From Vibrio penaeicida (GTDB lineage Bacteria; Pseudomonadota; Gammaproteobacteria; Enterobacterales; Vibrionaceae): 64,000 nt of DNA. Below the pieces are notes generated by a model. That model did not search any database. It saw only the letters and a list, made by a program, of their open reading frames with translations, and was not told the origin of the DNA. A program made the position numbers and the translations under genes. Within the stretch, counting starts at the first letter, position 1; every line of letters begins with the position of its first letter. Shown piece by piece: positions 34,661 to 42,798 of this stretch. The stretch covers positions 60,558 through 124,557 of the forward strand of contig NZ_BFAQ01000032.1 of assembly GCF_002933855.1 (NCBI RefSeq), written 5' to 3'.

Positions 34661-35314
34661 ATGCCTAATTCTGTCCGTGTATTCGATTACGCTACCCACT
34701 CCGTTCGTATCCAAATCGTTAACAATGAACCTTGGTTTTGTCTAAGGGATGTCTGTTCAATACTAAGCATCCAAAATCAAAGCCCTGAACGCTTTCAAAT
34801 GGATGAAAAGGGGGTTACAAAAAATGTAACCCTTACGTCCCAGGGTAAGCAGCAACTGATTTTTATCAACGAACCCAACCTCTATCGCGTTATCTTCCGA
34901 AGTAACAAACCGGAAGCAAAGGTATTCCAAAACTGGGTCTTTGAGGAAGTCCTGCCCGCCATCCGCAAAACGGGCGCGTACATTCCCAACCGCAGTATCG
35001 AAACCATTACCCCAGAGCAGTACCAAAGTCTGCGCTATATCGTGTGGGGCATTGGCAATCGGTTCCAAAAACGCAACGCCGCCGAGTTTGCGGCATGGCG
35101 AGTACTCAGGCAATACGCGGGCGTGAACCGCGCCCAGCTCATCCCCACCGACCAACTCAACGACTGCATCGCCTTCCTTCAGCACCTTCAAGCCTCACTC
35201 GAACCTTTCAAACAAGCGGTAAGCCAAGCCGAAACCCGACTGTTTCAGCGTAACTTTGTTTTGTCGGATCAGGATATTCGGCGCATTGAGCAGGAGGCGA
35301 ATGATGGCGAGTAA
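34661..35314 (+). CDS. BRO-N domain phage antirepressor
   Basis: 217 residues. Residues about 5-110 are a BRO-N domain (VRVFDYATHSVRIQIVNNEPW, cited in part, FCLRDVCSIL, FINEPNLYRVIFRSNKPEAK, FQNWVFEEVLPAIRKTGAYI). The C-terminal 100 residues resemble P22-antirepressor-type tails (ITPEQYQSLRYIVWGIGNRF). The frame is open far upstream, but that part is the RNA leader; the ATG at 34,661 follows AAGGAGG. It would block the repressor to trigger induction. Confidence 0.8.
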   Translation: MPNSVRVFDYATHSVRIQIVNNEPWFCLRDVCSILSIQNQSPERFQMDEKGVTKNVTLTSQGKQQLIFINEPNLYRVIFRSNKPEAKVFQNWVFEEVLPAIRKTGAYIPNRSIETITPEQYQSLRYIVWGIGNRFQKRNAAEFAAWRVLRQYAGVNRAQLIPTDQLNDCIAFLQHLQASLEPFKQAVSQAETRLFQRNFVLSDQDIRRIEQEANDGE

Positions 35315-35639
35315 ACTCGAGGCTGAGTTTGCCCTACAGGTGAGAGCGCTGAAACTGCCAGCGCCTCACCGAGAGTTTCAATTTCATCCCACCCGCAAAT
35401 GGCGCTTTGATTTCGCCTGGCCAGAGCATGACCTCGCCGTGGAAGTCGAGGGCGGTGGATGGAGCCAGGGGCGACATACGCGCGGGAAGGGCTTCTCTGA
35501 CGACCTGAAGAAGTACTCCGAGGCAATGAGGCTAGGGTGGCTTGTCTATCGCTGTGATGGCGCTCTGATTCGGTCAGGAGAGGCGATTCAGGTGGTGATG
35601 AAGCTGCTTGGGGAGGTGGAAGAGCGAGGGATAAATTAA
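35304..35639 (+). CDS. Phage endonuclease (VSR/DUF559-like PD-(D/E)xK fold)
   Basis: 111 residues. The nuclease core is visible: RKWRFDFAWPEHDLAVEVEGG supplies the Asp and ExE-type residues (Asp in RFDFAW, Glu in VEVEGG), followed by GRHTRGKGFSDDLKKY and a final beta strand GWLVYRCDG. Such proteins stand where other phages have RusA or NinG and probably cut branched DNA. GGAGG lies 6 nt before this ATG. Last early gene before the integron cassettes. Confidence 0.75.
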   Translation: MASKLEAEFALQVRALKLPAPHREFQFHPTRKWRFDFAWPEHDLAVEVEGGGWSQGRHTRGKGFSDDLKKYSEAMRLGWLVYRCDGALIRSGEAIQVVMKLLGEVEERGIN

Positions 35640-35874
35640 GATCAAATCTAGTTTGTCATCAACTGAAGAGAGCTGTACTTTCACACGGTTGATTTAAACT
35701 TGAACAATGCCCGTTTTCACGCCAGATAGTCGACTTCATGAAGTGCCTAAGTTTATATTGTGCAATGAGTTGCATTTTATTATGATCAAGTGGTCAGAAT
35801 GTTATTGGACACCCTTTGGATGAATTATTCAGACATTCTGTCCGATAATAATTGTTAGAACTCTAGGAGTAACC

Positions 35875-36765
35875 ATGAGTAAGATATATTCAATTCCTGA
35901 AGAATTGCACAAGATTTCAGTTGAAGACTTGAAATTAAAAAGTACTGTATTTCAAAAAGAAATTATAAGGCAGTGGTTTTTTGAAAACTATCAAGACCCT
36001 GTTCACGATTGTCCTTATAACAGTCGAGAGGGAGGATATATCTACATTCATGGTGGTCCTTATGAAGCTGGTGATGAACTGTTCTCAGAATTTGGTGATG
36101 AATTAGATGAAAAAATAATACAGGAGGTTGCTGATGAGCTTGATGAAGACGGTATTGAGTGGTCAGGAATACCAAGGCAAGAAGACTTCGACGATTACTT
36201 TTACGATACATTAGGTACTGCTTCAGAACCATTCAAAGAGTTTGAAAATGCAGTCAATCAACTTCGAGATATGCTAGATATTGAAACTTCCTCTGCTCAT
36301 CAGCAAACACTGTTAAAAATGGTATATGTAAACGTCATAACATCTTTGGAAGCTTTTCTATCAGACTTATTTATTACCAAACTTGAGTCTGATGACTTCT
36401 ACTTACGTCGATTTGTTGAGTCTAACCCTGAATTTAAAAAAGATAAGCTACCGCTTTCAGACATTTTTAAACAATATGAATCATTGAACGGCACCGTTAA
36501 AGAATACTTGGTAGAGTTGCTTTGGCATAACTTGCCCAAACTCAGACCGATGTTCAAAGCTACATTTGAAATAGAGTTTCCATCATCAATAGAGTTACTT
36601 ATAAAAGCTACGCACAAAAGACATGACTTAGTTCACCGAGCGGGCAAAACTAAAGATGGCGAATTGATAAATATAACAGTCAGTGAGGTATCTACGTTGA
36701 TCAATGAAGTTCTAGATTTTGCTAAACATATCAATGATCAGCTAGGTGTTCAGCCCGAGTTCTAA
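35875..36765 (+). CDS. Cassette 1: HEPN-motif protein, 296 residues
   Basis: Starts 14 nt after the cassette core with AGGAG upstream. The N-terminal third is acidic (CPYNSREGGYIYIHGGPYEA, DELDEKIIQEVADELDEDGI). The C-terminal part is helical and ends with ATHKRHDLVHRAG, an Rx4H motif (Arg249-His254) of HEPN ribonucleases of the RiboL-PSP type. HEPN proteins cut RNA in abortive-infection and toxin systems. Role in phage defence is inference. Confidence 0.72.
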   Translation: MSKIYSIPEELHKISVEDLKLKSTVFQKEIIRQWFFENYQDPVHDCPYNSREGGYIYIHGGPYEAGDELFSEFGDELDEKIIQEVADELDEDGIEWSGIPRQEDFDDYFYDTLGTASEPFKEFENAVNQLRDMLDIETSSAHQQTLLKMVYVNVITSLEAFLSDLFITKLESDDFYLRRFVESNPEFKKDKLPLSDIFKQYESLNGTVKEYLVELLWHNLPKLRPMFKATFEIEFPSSIELLIKATHKRHDLVHRAGKTKDGELINITVSEVSTLINEVLDFAKHINDQLGVQPEF

Positions 36766-36884
36766 CAAAAGCTTCAAGCTGGCCGCCAACGCGTGGCATT
36801 TTTACTATGCGTTGAGTTTTGTGTCTACGATGACCTGCAGAGACGGCACTGGTGCGCTTTTGGCAGCTTAATTGGAAGTTGTGT
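36760..36884 (+). repeat. attC site 1
   Basis: 125 bp from TTCTAAC to GTTGTGT. It contains the Vibrio-repeat core CAACGCGTGGCAT and CTATGCGTTGAGTTTTGTG with inner AGCTTCAAGCTG / CAGCTTAATTGG arms. The stop codon of cassette 1 lies inside the outer core. Confidence 0.8.
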
Positions 36885-36966
36885 AAATCCGAAGTTGACT
36901 TGCCGCACGGAACTGACAGGTAGGTGATGGTACACTCGCCTAATATGCAACTCATTTGGTTTAATT

Positions 36967-37428
36967 ATGCGCTATATCTATACTTTAATTTTATCAATAC
37001 TATCTTTTTCCGCTCTGTCTAGTTCAGAGGTGGATGCTTGGTATACATCAAAAGGCGGAGATTATCTCGTAAAAGAATCTATACATGGCGTGGCTTATGG
37101 CTTGATTGGAGTATCTAAAGCGGGTGATATGGCGGTTTATTTCCAGTTTTGGGAAGAGGAATGTTTTTCACTTTTAGGTGATGGAGTGAAAGCTCATGAC
37201 CCAATCAAGGTTAACAATCAATTAGTTCGGATGCTCCAGAGTTGTAATGGTAATTGGAGAACAATTTTTGCTGCCAGTGATAAGGGTCGTAAATATATAA
37301 TAAATCAGTTTAAAAAGAAGAAATTCGTCGAGCTTAAGGGATACGATGATAGCTATAGACTGTTATTTTCTGCAAAAAATTTTACAAAGCTCTTTAACTT
37401 AAAAGTATCTTCATCCGCTGCTATATAA
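36967..37428 (+). CDS. Cassette 2: exported protein of unknown function, 153 residues
   Basis: N-terminal Sec signal peptide (MRYIYTLILSILSFSALSSS) followed by a small soluble domain with two cysteines that may form a disulfide (EECFSLLG, LQSCNGNW). Not recognised. It starts about 80 nt after the cassette core, longer than usual. Confidence 0.65.
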   Translation: MRYIYTLILSILSFSALSSSEVDAWYTSKGGDYLVKESIHGVAYGLIGVSKAGDMAVYFQFWEEECFSLLGDGVKAHDPIKVNNQLVRMLQSCNGNWRTIFAASDKGRKYIINQFKKKKFVELKGYDDSYRLLFSAKNFTKLFNLKVSSSAAI

Positions 37429-37433
37429 GATTT

Positions 37434-37753
37434 ACATAACGCATATGAGTCTTCCGCCTGTCAAAGGGCAATAACATTCTCTTGGCTGCGATAGCAGCCA
37501 ATCCTTCTCGAACAACAAACTCATCTACTTCGTTTTGTCATTTTGTTACGAATGTGCGCCTTTACACGCTTTTAACCATATGCGCGCAGGTGAGTATTTG
37601 TTAAAGTAGCCAGCAGTTTAGGGCGAGTGACGGATTTGTGGAGAATGATTTTTGTCAGGGTCGACGACGTGGATGCTAAAGTGGTTTTTCGCTAAGTTGA
37701 TGCCGCATCAGTACGGCAAACTCTAGGAAGAGAATTCATGTCGTTCGTTATGT
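37434..37753 (+). repeat. attC site 2, enlarged by an IS110-family remnant (copy A)
   Basis: 320 bp bounded by perfect complements ACATAAC and GTTATGT. Inside is a hairpin GGCTGC-gata-GCAGCC and, in reverse, the start of an IS110-type transposase. It is a near-duplicate (over most of 320 bp) of attC site 5 at 39,767-40,088. Confidence 0.7.
37630..37712 (-). pseudogene. IS110-family transposase N-terminal remnant (copy A)
   Basis: On the minus strand the reading INLAKNHFSIHVVDPD is the DEDD-domain start of IS110/IS1111 transposases. It is broken on both sides; no catalytic Glu/Asp set or C-terminal half is left. Its position in an attC site fits the IS1111-attC group, which targets attC. Confidence 0.55.
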
Positions 37754-37849
37754 TACTGCTTCGAAATATATATTATGCAATTGGTTGAATTTTTCTAGTT
37801 AGTCCTCATATAGAGATAGTGACAGTAACTATAAAATCGGAGCAAGAAA

Positions 37850-38395
37850 GTGGTATTAGGAAAGATTAAAGAGCTTGAAGACGCAAAAGCCGAACTAGAA
37901 AAGCTTGAGGCAGAGTACAGCGCTGCATTTGTTCAGGACAAAAAACGAATTTTGATGGAATTAAAAGATCAATTCTCGGCTTTCATTGAATCAGAAGGCT
38001 TTTCATTAGTCTCTAGTGGTAGCTCATTAATAGGCAAGTACGGTTCGACAGAGTTAAAACTTGACTTTCCATCACCAGATGATGGTTTTTTTGGAGCACT
38101 AAGTGTCCTAGATTTCAGTTTCAATAAAAAAACAAATTGGAAGTTAGCTGTGCTGAAGGGAACAATTCAAAATGCTGGTTTCAACGTGTCAGCACAAGTA
38201 TTGTCGAATGACGAGCTTGAACGAACGAAGAACCGAATTGAAGAGCTAAATAAAACGTTACCGTATAATCCAATGGAATATTCCATTATGTACTATCAAC
38301 AGGACAACTCATTAGGTGGATGTGGCGGTAAGGACGGTCCATTGGTCTCAACGTTAAAAGAAGCTTTGACTGACATCGTGACCCAACTAGCATAG
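37850..38395 (+). CDS. Cassette 3: unknown protein with N-terminal coiled coil, 181 residues
   Basis: GTG start with GGAG 8 nt upstream. The first 55 residues form a charged heptad-like helix (KIKELEDAKAELEKLEAEYS); the rest is a mixed alpha/beta domain ending with GGCGGKDGP. Not recognised; no signal peptide or membrane helix. Confidence 0.65.
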   Translation: MVLGKIKELEDAKAELEKLEAEYSAAFVQDKKRILMELKDQFSAFIESEGFSLVSSGSSLIGKYGSTELKLDFPSPDDGFFGALSVLDFSFNKKTNWKLAVLKGTIQNAGFNVSAQVLSNDELERTKNRIEELNKTLPYNPMEYSIMYYQQDNSLGGCGGKDGPLVSTLKEALTDIVTQLA

Positions 38396-38495
38396 CAAAC
38401 GCTTCAAACCGACAAACAACACGCGGCATTTTTGGTTTGCAGTGAGTTTTGTGTTTACGGTGATTTGCATCGGCAGCTTGATTTGAGCATTAGGG
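38390..38495 (+). repeat. attC site 3
   Basis: 106 bp from GCATAGC to ATTAGGG (degenerate outer cores). The body has CAACACGCGGCATTTTTGG and CAGTGAGTTTTGTGTTTACG, closely matching site 9. The stop codon of cassette 3 is in the first core. Confidence 0.75.
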
Positions 38496-38508
38496 CTTAG
38501 GAGGATAT

Positions 38509-39282
38509 TTGGCGTTTATAACTAGAATTGGATACCGACACTTAGAATCAATAAGGTCTCATGTTAGTTTTTCATTGACTAGTATGTATGCGATGAGAAA
38601 GCACTTTGACTTTGCTGAGTGGGTTCGTGAGCAGTTTCCCGACGCGGAATTCATTCTAGATCAGGATTACTTTTCTAAGTCTAAGTTCGATGGAGGCAGA
38701 GAGCCCAAAATAAACTTTCTATTACATGCTGCTATAGATGTGTATGAATCCTATTCAAAAGATATCGATATTACCCAAATGGCTCACGAATCTATGGTCT
38801 GCTCAAGTTTTTCTGACCATTATGATGAAGACTGCCATGGCTCAGAGCTAGGTGGATATTGGACACATGACCAGTTTATAATTCGGTCTGGAATAGTCGC
38901 ATCACTTGGGGCTCTTGAAGAGCTTGAACGTGGTGTATTGCGAATACTCTACGCTGCAAAGGACGGTGTCTTATATAATTATCCAACGCCTAGATTGCAG
39001 GATTTTAAATACGGAAGTGAGACTTGGGAAACTGTAAAAAGACAAGCAAACTCTGTGGATAGACGTCGAAAGCTGTTCAAAAGTTTTGGTGTAAAATCTT
39101 CAGTTAATGAGCACTGGTATTCAAAACTCTCGGAATATAGGTCACTTAGACATATCTTTGCCCATGGTGTAGGTGCACCTGAAGTGAGGTTTCAAGACTT
39201 TATTTATTGTCAGCACTATGCCTATAAAAATATGCGGCATATAGCTAGTGAAGTAAATAAGGCTATGGGTATCAACTTGTAA
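38509..39282 (+). CDS. Cassette 4: HEPN-motif protein, 257 residues
   Basis: TTG start with AGGAGG 4 nt upstream, 14 nt after the core. All-helical protein. The C-terminal RSLRHIFAHGVG contains Rx4H (Arg214-His219) in the HEPN context of a helix ending before Gly. A second acidic stretch (DHYDEDCHGSELGGYWTHDQ) may bind metal. Likely RNA-directed toxin or defence protein, by motif only. Confidence 0.68.
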   Translation: MAFITRIGYRHLESIRSHVSFSLTSMYAMRKHFDFAEWVREQFPDAEFILDQDYFSKSKFDGGREPKINFLLHAAIDVYESYSKDIDITQMAHESMVCSSFSDHYDEDCHGSELGGYWTHDQFIIRSGIVASLGALEELERGVLRILYAAKDGVLYNYPTPRLQDFKYGSETWETVKRQANSVDRRRKLFKSFGVKSSVNEHWYSKLSEYRSLRHIFAHGVGAPEVRFQDFIYCQHYAYKNMRHIASEVNKAMGINL

Positions 39283-39288
39283 ATTCAG

Positions 39289-39409
39289 CCCTAACAAATT
39301 GCTCAAGAGTGACAGCTAACCTTTGGCATTTTTGGTTTAGTTGGGTTTTGTGATCACGGTGGTGTGTTTGAGTATAGTGTATTGGCAACCACTTAAGAGG
39401 GAGTTATAT
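39289..39409 (+). repeat. attC site 4
   Basis: 121 bp from CCCTAAC to GTTATAT, with TTGCTCAAGAG / CTTAAGAGGGA inner arms and the phrase TTGGCATTTTTGG. Confidence 0.8.
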
Positions 39410-39427
39410 GCATTCGGAAGTACATAG

Positions 39428-39760
39428 ATGGATTTAATGTTTGGTATTCTTTTTACGCTATTTGGAATGGGGGCATTCTTATTCTTCGCAGTGTACTGGA
39501 AACCTATTCTTATCTTTTTTGTGATAATGCTGACTGTATGGGAGCCTAGAATAGGAATACCGATCGCTTTTGTAGGCTCTTTTTTAGTTATTTTATGGTT
39601 AGAGCGTAAAGACTTTAGCGCTAAGTTATTGCTATCAGCATTAAAATTTTCTTTTTACATAACTGTTGGCGCTATAGTTATAGGTTTTATCGTCGACGCG
39701 ATGTTTAGTGGTGGTTCAGGTTACTCTGGCTGCTCTCGAGGAAATCCAGCCGGATGTTAA
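39428..39760 (+). CDS. Cassette 5: small membrane protein, 110 residues
   Basis: Four hydrophobic segments (about 5-22, 25-42, 45-57, 68-90) and a short Gly/Ser/Cys-rich tail (SGGSGYSGCSRGNPAGC). No family recognised. It starts 25 nt after the core. Confidence 0.65.
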   Translation: MDLMFGILFTLFGMGAFLFFAVYWKPILIFFVIMLTVWEPRIGIPIAFVGSFLVILWLERKDFSAKLLLSALKFSFYITVGAIVIGFIVDAMFSGGSGYSGCSRGNPAGC

Positions 39761-39766
39761 AATTGC

Positions 39767-40088
39767 TTATAACACATATGAGCCTTCCGCCTGTCAATAG
39801 GCAATAATAGCTACTGGCTGCGATAGCAGCCAATCCATCTCGAACAACAAAGTAATCTACTTCGTTTTGTCATTTCGTTCACGAATGTGCGCCTTTACAC
39901 GCTTTTAACTATATGCGCTCAGATGAATATTTGTTAAAGTAGTCGCGTTTAGGGTGAGTGACGGATTTGTGGAGAATAGCTTTCCCGTTGGAATCGATGA
40001 CGTGGATGCTAAAGTGATTTTTTGCTAAGTCGATACCGCCTCAGTGTGGCAGATTCTAGGAAAGGGGAATTCATGTCATTTGTTATGT
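39767..40088 (+). repeat. attC site 5, enlarged by an IS110-family remnant (copy B)
   Basis: 322 bp from TTATAAC to GTTATGT, near-identical in order and length to copy A: the CCTTCCGCCTGTCAA head, GGCTGC-gata-GCAGCC hairpin, GTGCGCCTTTACACGCTTTT, and a reversed transposase start. A third, partial copy of the head lies at 45,324-45,384. Confidence 0.72.
39961..40040 (-). pseudogene. IS110-family transposase N-terminal remnant (copy B)
   Basis: On the minus strand GIDLAKNHFSIHVIDSNGKA is clearly the N-terminus of an IS110/IS1111 transposase, including the first DEDD aspartate in GIDLAK. Everything downstream of about 30 residues is lost. Confidence 0.65.
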
Positions 40089-40113
40089 ATTCCCTAGTAA
40101 TAGAGATAATCTT

Positions 40114-40743
40114 ATGGAATTAGGTAAATTTAATATCGAATTGGATAAACGTTGGGAGCTTAGAGACCTTTCTGTCGTAACACGTGAATATGTTCAGCTA
40201 TACAGTTTTATGTATGTTGCACAACGAGTGGCGAATGAACAGTATGTGGATTTAGATTTCTCCACTTACCCATGGGGTGGGGGTTATAGCGTAGTTAATT
40301 TTTTCCAGCGCTCTTATGGTCTAACTAAAGAAGCGCATCGCCTCCAAGTTTCTCGCTTACAATACGCATCTCCCGGCTTTATTGAACTTACAGGTGTGAT
40401 TGATGTTGCTTCCCAAGTTGCAGCATTGGTTACAACTATCTGTGGCTCTGCCTTGGCTATAAATAAGACTTATGATGCTATCGTTAGTAGTTATCATCGG
40501 AGAAAACTAGGCAGCTTAAAAATACAGGATGCTGAATCTAGGTTAACTAGAAGTGACATTGAGTTCATTCGTGACGCTAGTAAAGAGTTAGCCACTAACT
40601 TTGAACTCACGAGTGAACAAATAAACGCAATTCGAAAAATGACTAATAATAATGAACTAGTTCAACTAAAAATGCTTCTTGCTATGTATAGACGAGCTAA
40701 GCCGATAGTCGATCAACAATTATCAGGTAAAGCCAGGCTTTAG
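40114..40743 (+). CDS. Cassette 6: unknown protein with one hydrophobic segment, 209 residues
   Basis: The middle holds a possible membrane helix (VIDVASQVAALVTTICGSAL), flanked by helical soluble parts; the C-terminal 70 residues are a charged helical bundle. Not recognised. It starts 25 nt after the core. Confidence 0.65.
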   Translation: MELGKFNIELDKRWELRDLSVVTREYVQLYSFMYVAQRVANEQYVDLDFSTYPWGGGYSVVNFFQRSYGLTKEAHRLQVSRLQYASPGFIELTGVIDVASQVAALVTTICGSALAINKTYDAIVSSYHRRKLGSLKIQDAESRLTRSDIEFIRDASKELATNFELTSEQINAIRKMTNNNELVQLKMLLAMYRRAKPIVDQQLSGKARL

Positions 40744-40746
40744 AAT

Positions 40747-40850
40747 ACATAACATACGATTCAATCAGATTATGCGTTGCGTTTTTGGTTTTAAGGTGGC
40801 TTTCAGAAACGGCGTTTGTACGTTTTTGGCTACTTAATTGGTTGTTATGT
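40747..40850 (+). repeat. attC site 6
   Basis: 104 bp with perfectly complementary outer cores ACATAAC and GTTATGT, the phrase TGCGTTGCGTTTTTGG and TTAATTGGTTGTTATG at the end. Confidence 0.8.
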
Positions 40851-40864
40851 AACAGGAGGATAGA

Positions 40865-41614
40865 ATGAAGTTTTCGTTAGTTGACGGAGTTAGGCAGGAA
40901 CCGTCTCCGAAGGTAAAAGGTTTATGTCAGTTTTGTGGCAAGCCTACGCTGTCTAAGTGTGGCACTAAAGTACGTTGGCATTGGGCTCATACACGCAAAG
41001 ATTCATGTGACCCTTGGTGGGATAATGAAAGTCAGTGGCACAGAGACTGGAAAAACCATTGGGCAAATGACTATCAAGAGATTGTCGACTTTGATGAGGT
41101 CGGTGAAAAACATATAGCAGACGTTAAATTACCTAATGGTATGGTATTAGAGTTCCAAAACTCATCGATGTCGCATAAGGAATTACAGTCTCGTGAGCAA
41201 TTCTACGGAGATATGATTTGGGTTGTAAATGGTAGGAACCTAGCTAAAAATATGAAGTTAAGGGCTGCATTACCAGACCCGAACCATGCATCTATGGTGG
41301 ACATTGGCGTTCAAAATACTAATCATAAAACACACTTTATCTACTTCCATATTTCTGAATACCAACCAGACGAACTAATCGAAATACATTCATCTGATAA
41401 AATAGAGAGCTTAATTAAAGATACTCATGTTGGTCATTTTTTCTATGAGTGGAAACGACCAAAACAAGTGTGGTTAAATGCAACGAAGCCAGTGTATCTT
41501 GACTTTGGCAAGGGCATTCTATGGCAGCTAAAACGCTTCAACGAATTCAGTTCTTTCTGTATTCAAGCGCATCGCAAAGAAGAGTTCTTAAGACGCTATG
41601 GAGCAGTTGCATAA
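40865..41614 (+). CDS. Cassette 7: CoiA-like nuclease-family protein, 249 residues
   Basis: Starts with AGGAGG 4-6 nt upstream. N-terminal zinc-ribbon-like cysteines (GLCQFCGKPTLSKCG) and KVRWHWAHTRKD lead into the CoiA-type nuclease core: ESQWHRDWKNHW, HIADVKLPNGMVLEFQNS and REQFYGDMIWVVNG. The Asp/Glu-x-Gln pattern matches the PD-(D/E)xK/CoiA superfamily. CoiA acts in DNA uptake in Gram-positives; related proteins are common in mobile DNA. Function here unknown. Confidence 0.72.
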   Translation: MKFSLVDGVRQEPSPKVKGLCQFCGKPTLSKCGTKVRWHWAHTRKDSCDPWWDNESQWHRDWKNHWANDYQEIVDFDEVGEKHIADVKLPNGMVLEFQNSSMSHKELQSREQFYGDMIWVVNGRNLAKNMKLRAALPDPNHASMVDIGVQNTNHKTHFIYFHISEYQPDELIEIHSSDKIESLIKDTHVGHFFYEWKRPKQVWLNATKPVYLDFGKGILWQLKRFNEFSSFCIQAHRKEEFLRRYGAVA

Positions 41615-41734
41615 CAATCTGTTTAAGAGTGATTCGCAACGCGTGGCATGCTTACTATGCATTAGTTTTTGTGTTTACGGCACAGTGATACGGCTTGGTT
41701 TATGCGTTGTCTGCGGTTTAAGCTGGCGTTAGTT
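41609..41734 (+). repeat. attC site 7
   Basis: 126 bp from GCATAAC to GTTAGTT with CAACGCGTGGCATGC and the tail GTTGTCTGCGGTTTAAGCTG shared with site 8. Confidence 0.82.
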
Positions 41735-41823
41735 GTCTTATCAATATCGCATGTTCAATTTACTGTACAAGTGGAGTGGTGAAAACTATACTTGTTCCAT
41801 TAACTGGACATGTTGAGGTTCTT

Positions 41824-42078
41824 ATGAAAATCGTATCTTTTACTGAAGCTAGAAATGGTCTCAAAGCTGTTTTAGACGGTGTAGTTAATGATGCTGATAC
41901 AACAGTTATTACACGCCGTGATTCTGAGGATGCAGTGGTTATGTCTTTAGACTACTACAATAGCCTTATGGAGACAGTTCATTTACTACGCTCTCCTCAA
42001 AACGCTGAACACCTAAACCGTTCGGTAGCACAGTACCGTGCTGGTAAAACGACAGTACGAGAGTTAATTGATGAGTAG
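41824..42078 (+). CDS. Cassette 8a: YefM/Phd-family antitoxin
   Basis: 84 residues from the ATG after TGAGG; the open frame reaches 41,776. Opening MKIVSFTEARNGLKAVLDGV and TVITRRDSEDAVVMSLDYYN is the YefM/Phd DNA-binding fold, and the acidic tail neutralises the toxin. It would repress its own operon. It overlaps the toxin gene by 8 nt. Confidence 0.88.
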   Translation: MKIVSFTEARNGLKAVLDGVVNDADTTVITRRDSEDAVVMSLDYYNSLMETVHLLRSPQNAEHLNRSVAQYRAGKTTVRELIDE

Positions 42079-42340
42079 TAGTCAACGTTTATTGTCGTGG
42101 ACTGATGATGCTTGGGATGACTACCTGTATTGGCAAACTCAAGACAAGAAAACACTCAAGCGTATCAATAAACTCATCAATGATGTTAAGCGCTCTCCAT
42201 TTGAGGGCATCGGTAAACCAGAGCCGTTAAAAGAGAACTTATCTGGTTTTTGGTCTCGTCGTATTGATGATACTAATAGGCTTGTTTACGCAGTCGATGA
42301 TCAAGCGATAACGATAATTTCATGTCGTTACCACTATTAA
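42071..42340 (+). CDS. Cassette 8b: YoeB-family toxin
   Basis: 89 residues. RelE-fold mRNA interferase with YoeB features: DDYLYWQTQDKKTLKRINKL, GIGKPEPLKENLSGFWSRRI and the C-terminal CRYHY, which carries the catalytic His/Tyr. It cuts mRNA at the ribosome when the antitoxin is lost. TA cassettes are common in Vibrio arrays and are thought to stabilise them. Confidence 0.9.
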   Translation: MSSSQRLLSWTDDAWDDYLYWQTQDKKTLKRINKLINDVKRSPFEGIGKPEPLKENLSGFWSRRIDDTNRLVYAVDDQAITIISCRYHY

Positions 42341-42360
42341 ATCAGGTTCTGTGATCTGGC

Positions 42361-42486
42361 ATCTAACAAACTGCTCAAGAGGGATTTGCAACGCATGGTA
42401 TTTTCACTATGCGTTGGTTTAAGTGATTTAGGTGGTATGCGGAAGCCGTTGTAGTGCGTTGTCTGCGGTTTAAGCTGGCGTTATAT
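42361..42486 (+). repeat. attC site 8
   Basis: 126 bp from ATCTAAC to GTTATAT, with CAACGCATGGTATTTTCAC and the tail GTTGTCTGCGGTTTAAGCTG. The stop codon of the reverse-oriented ccdB falls in its last core. Confidence 0.82.
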
Positions 42487-42798
42487 GCCAGTGATCAAAA
42501 AGTCTATTGCAGCAATTATTTCGTTTCTAAACGTACTTATTTCGTTGACTGGGGTTGCAAGAATCCCTACTGGTACACTCGCCATTTGGTGGGTAAGAAT
42601 CACGAAGTCCCCTTCATCGATATGAATGATAGGACATAAATGACTTGGTACTTTTTTTTCTAGTAGTTCGATAGGAGTTAAAGGTATGACTAAGCGAGTA
42701 TTAAGTGAATTTACCAACTCGCTTTGGACATCAACAAAATATGGATAAGCGGTAGCGGTGCTCTTGTCGTTGTTTTTATAAAGCGTAAATTGTGGCAT
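42481..42798 (-). CDS. ccdB: Cassette 9: CcdB-family toxin
   Basis: 105 residues. Opening MPQFTLYKN, the middle YPYFVDVQSELV, TRLVIPL and the end FRNEIIAAIDFLITGI fit CcdB, which poisons DNA gyrase. It is transcribed against the direction of the array, as TA cassettes with their own promoter often are. Its ATG overlaps the ccdA stop. Confidence 0.9.
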   Translation of the reverse strand: MPQFTLYKNNDKSTATAYPYFVDVQSELVNSLNTRLVIPLTPIELLEKKVPSHLCPIIHIDEGDFVILTHQMASVPVGILATPVNEISTFRNEIIAAIDFLITGI

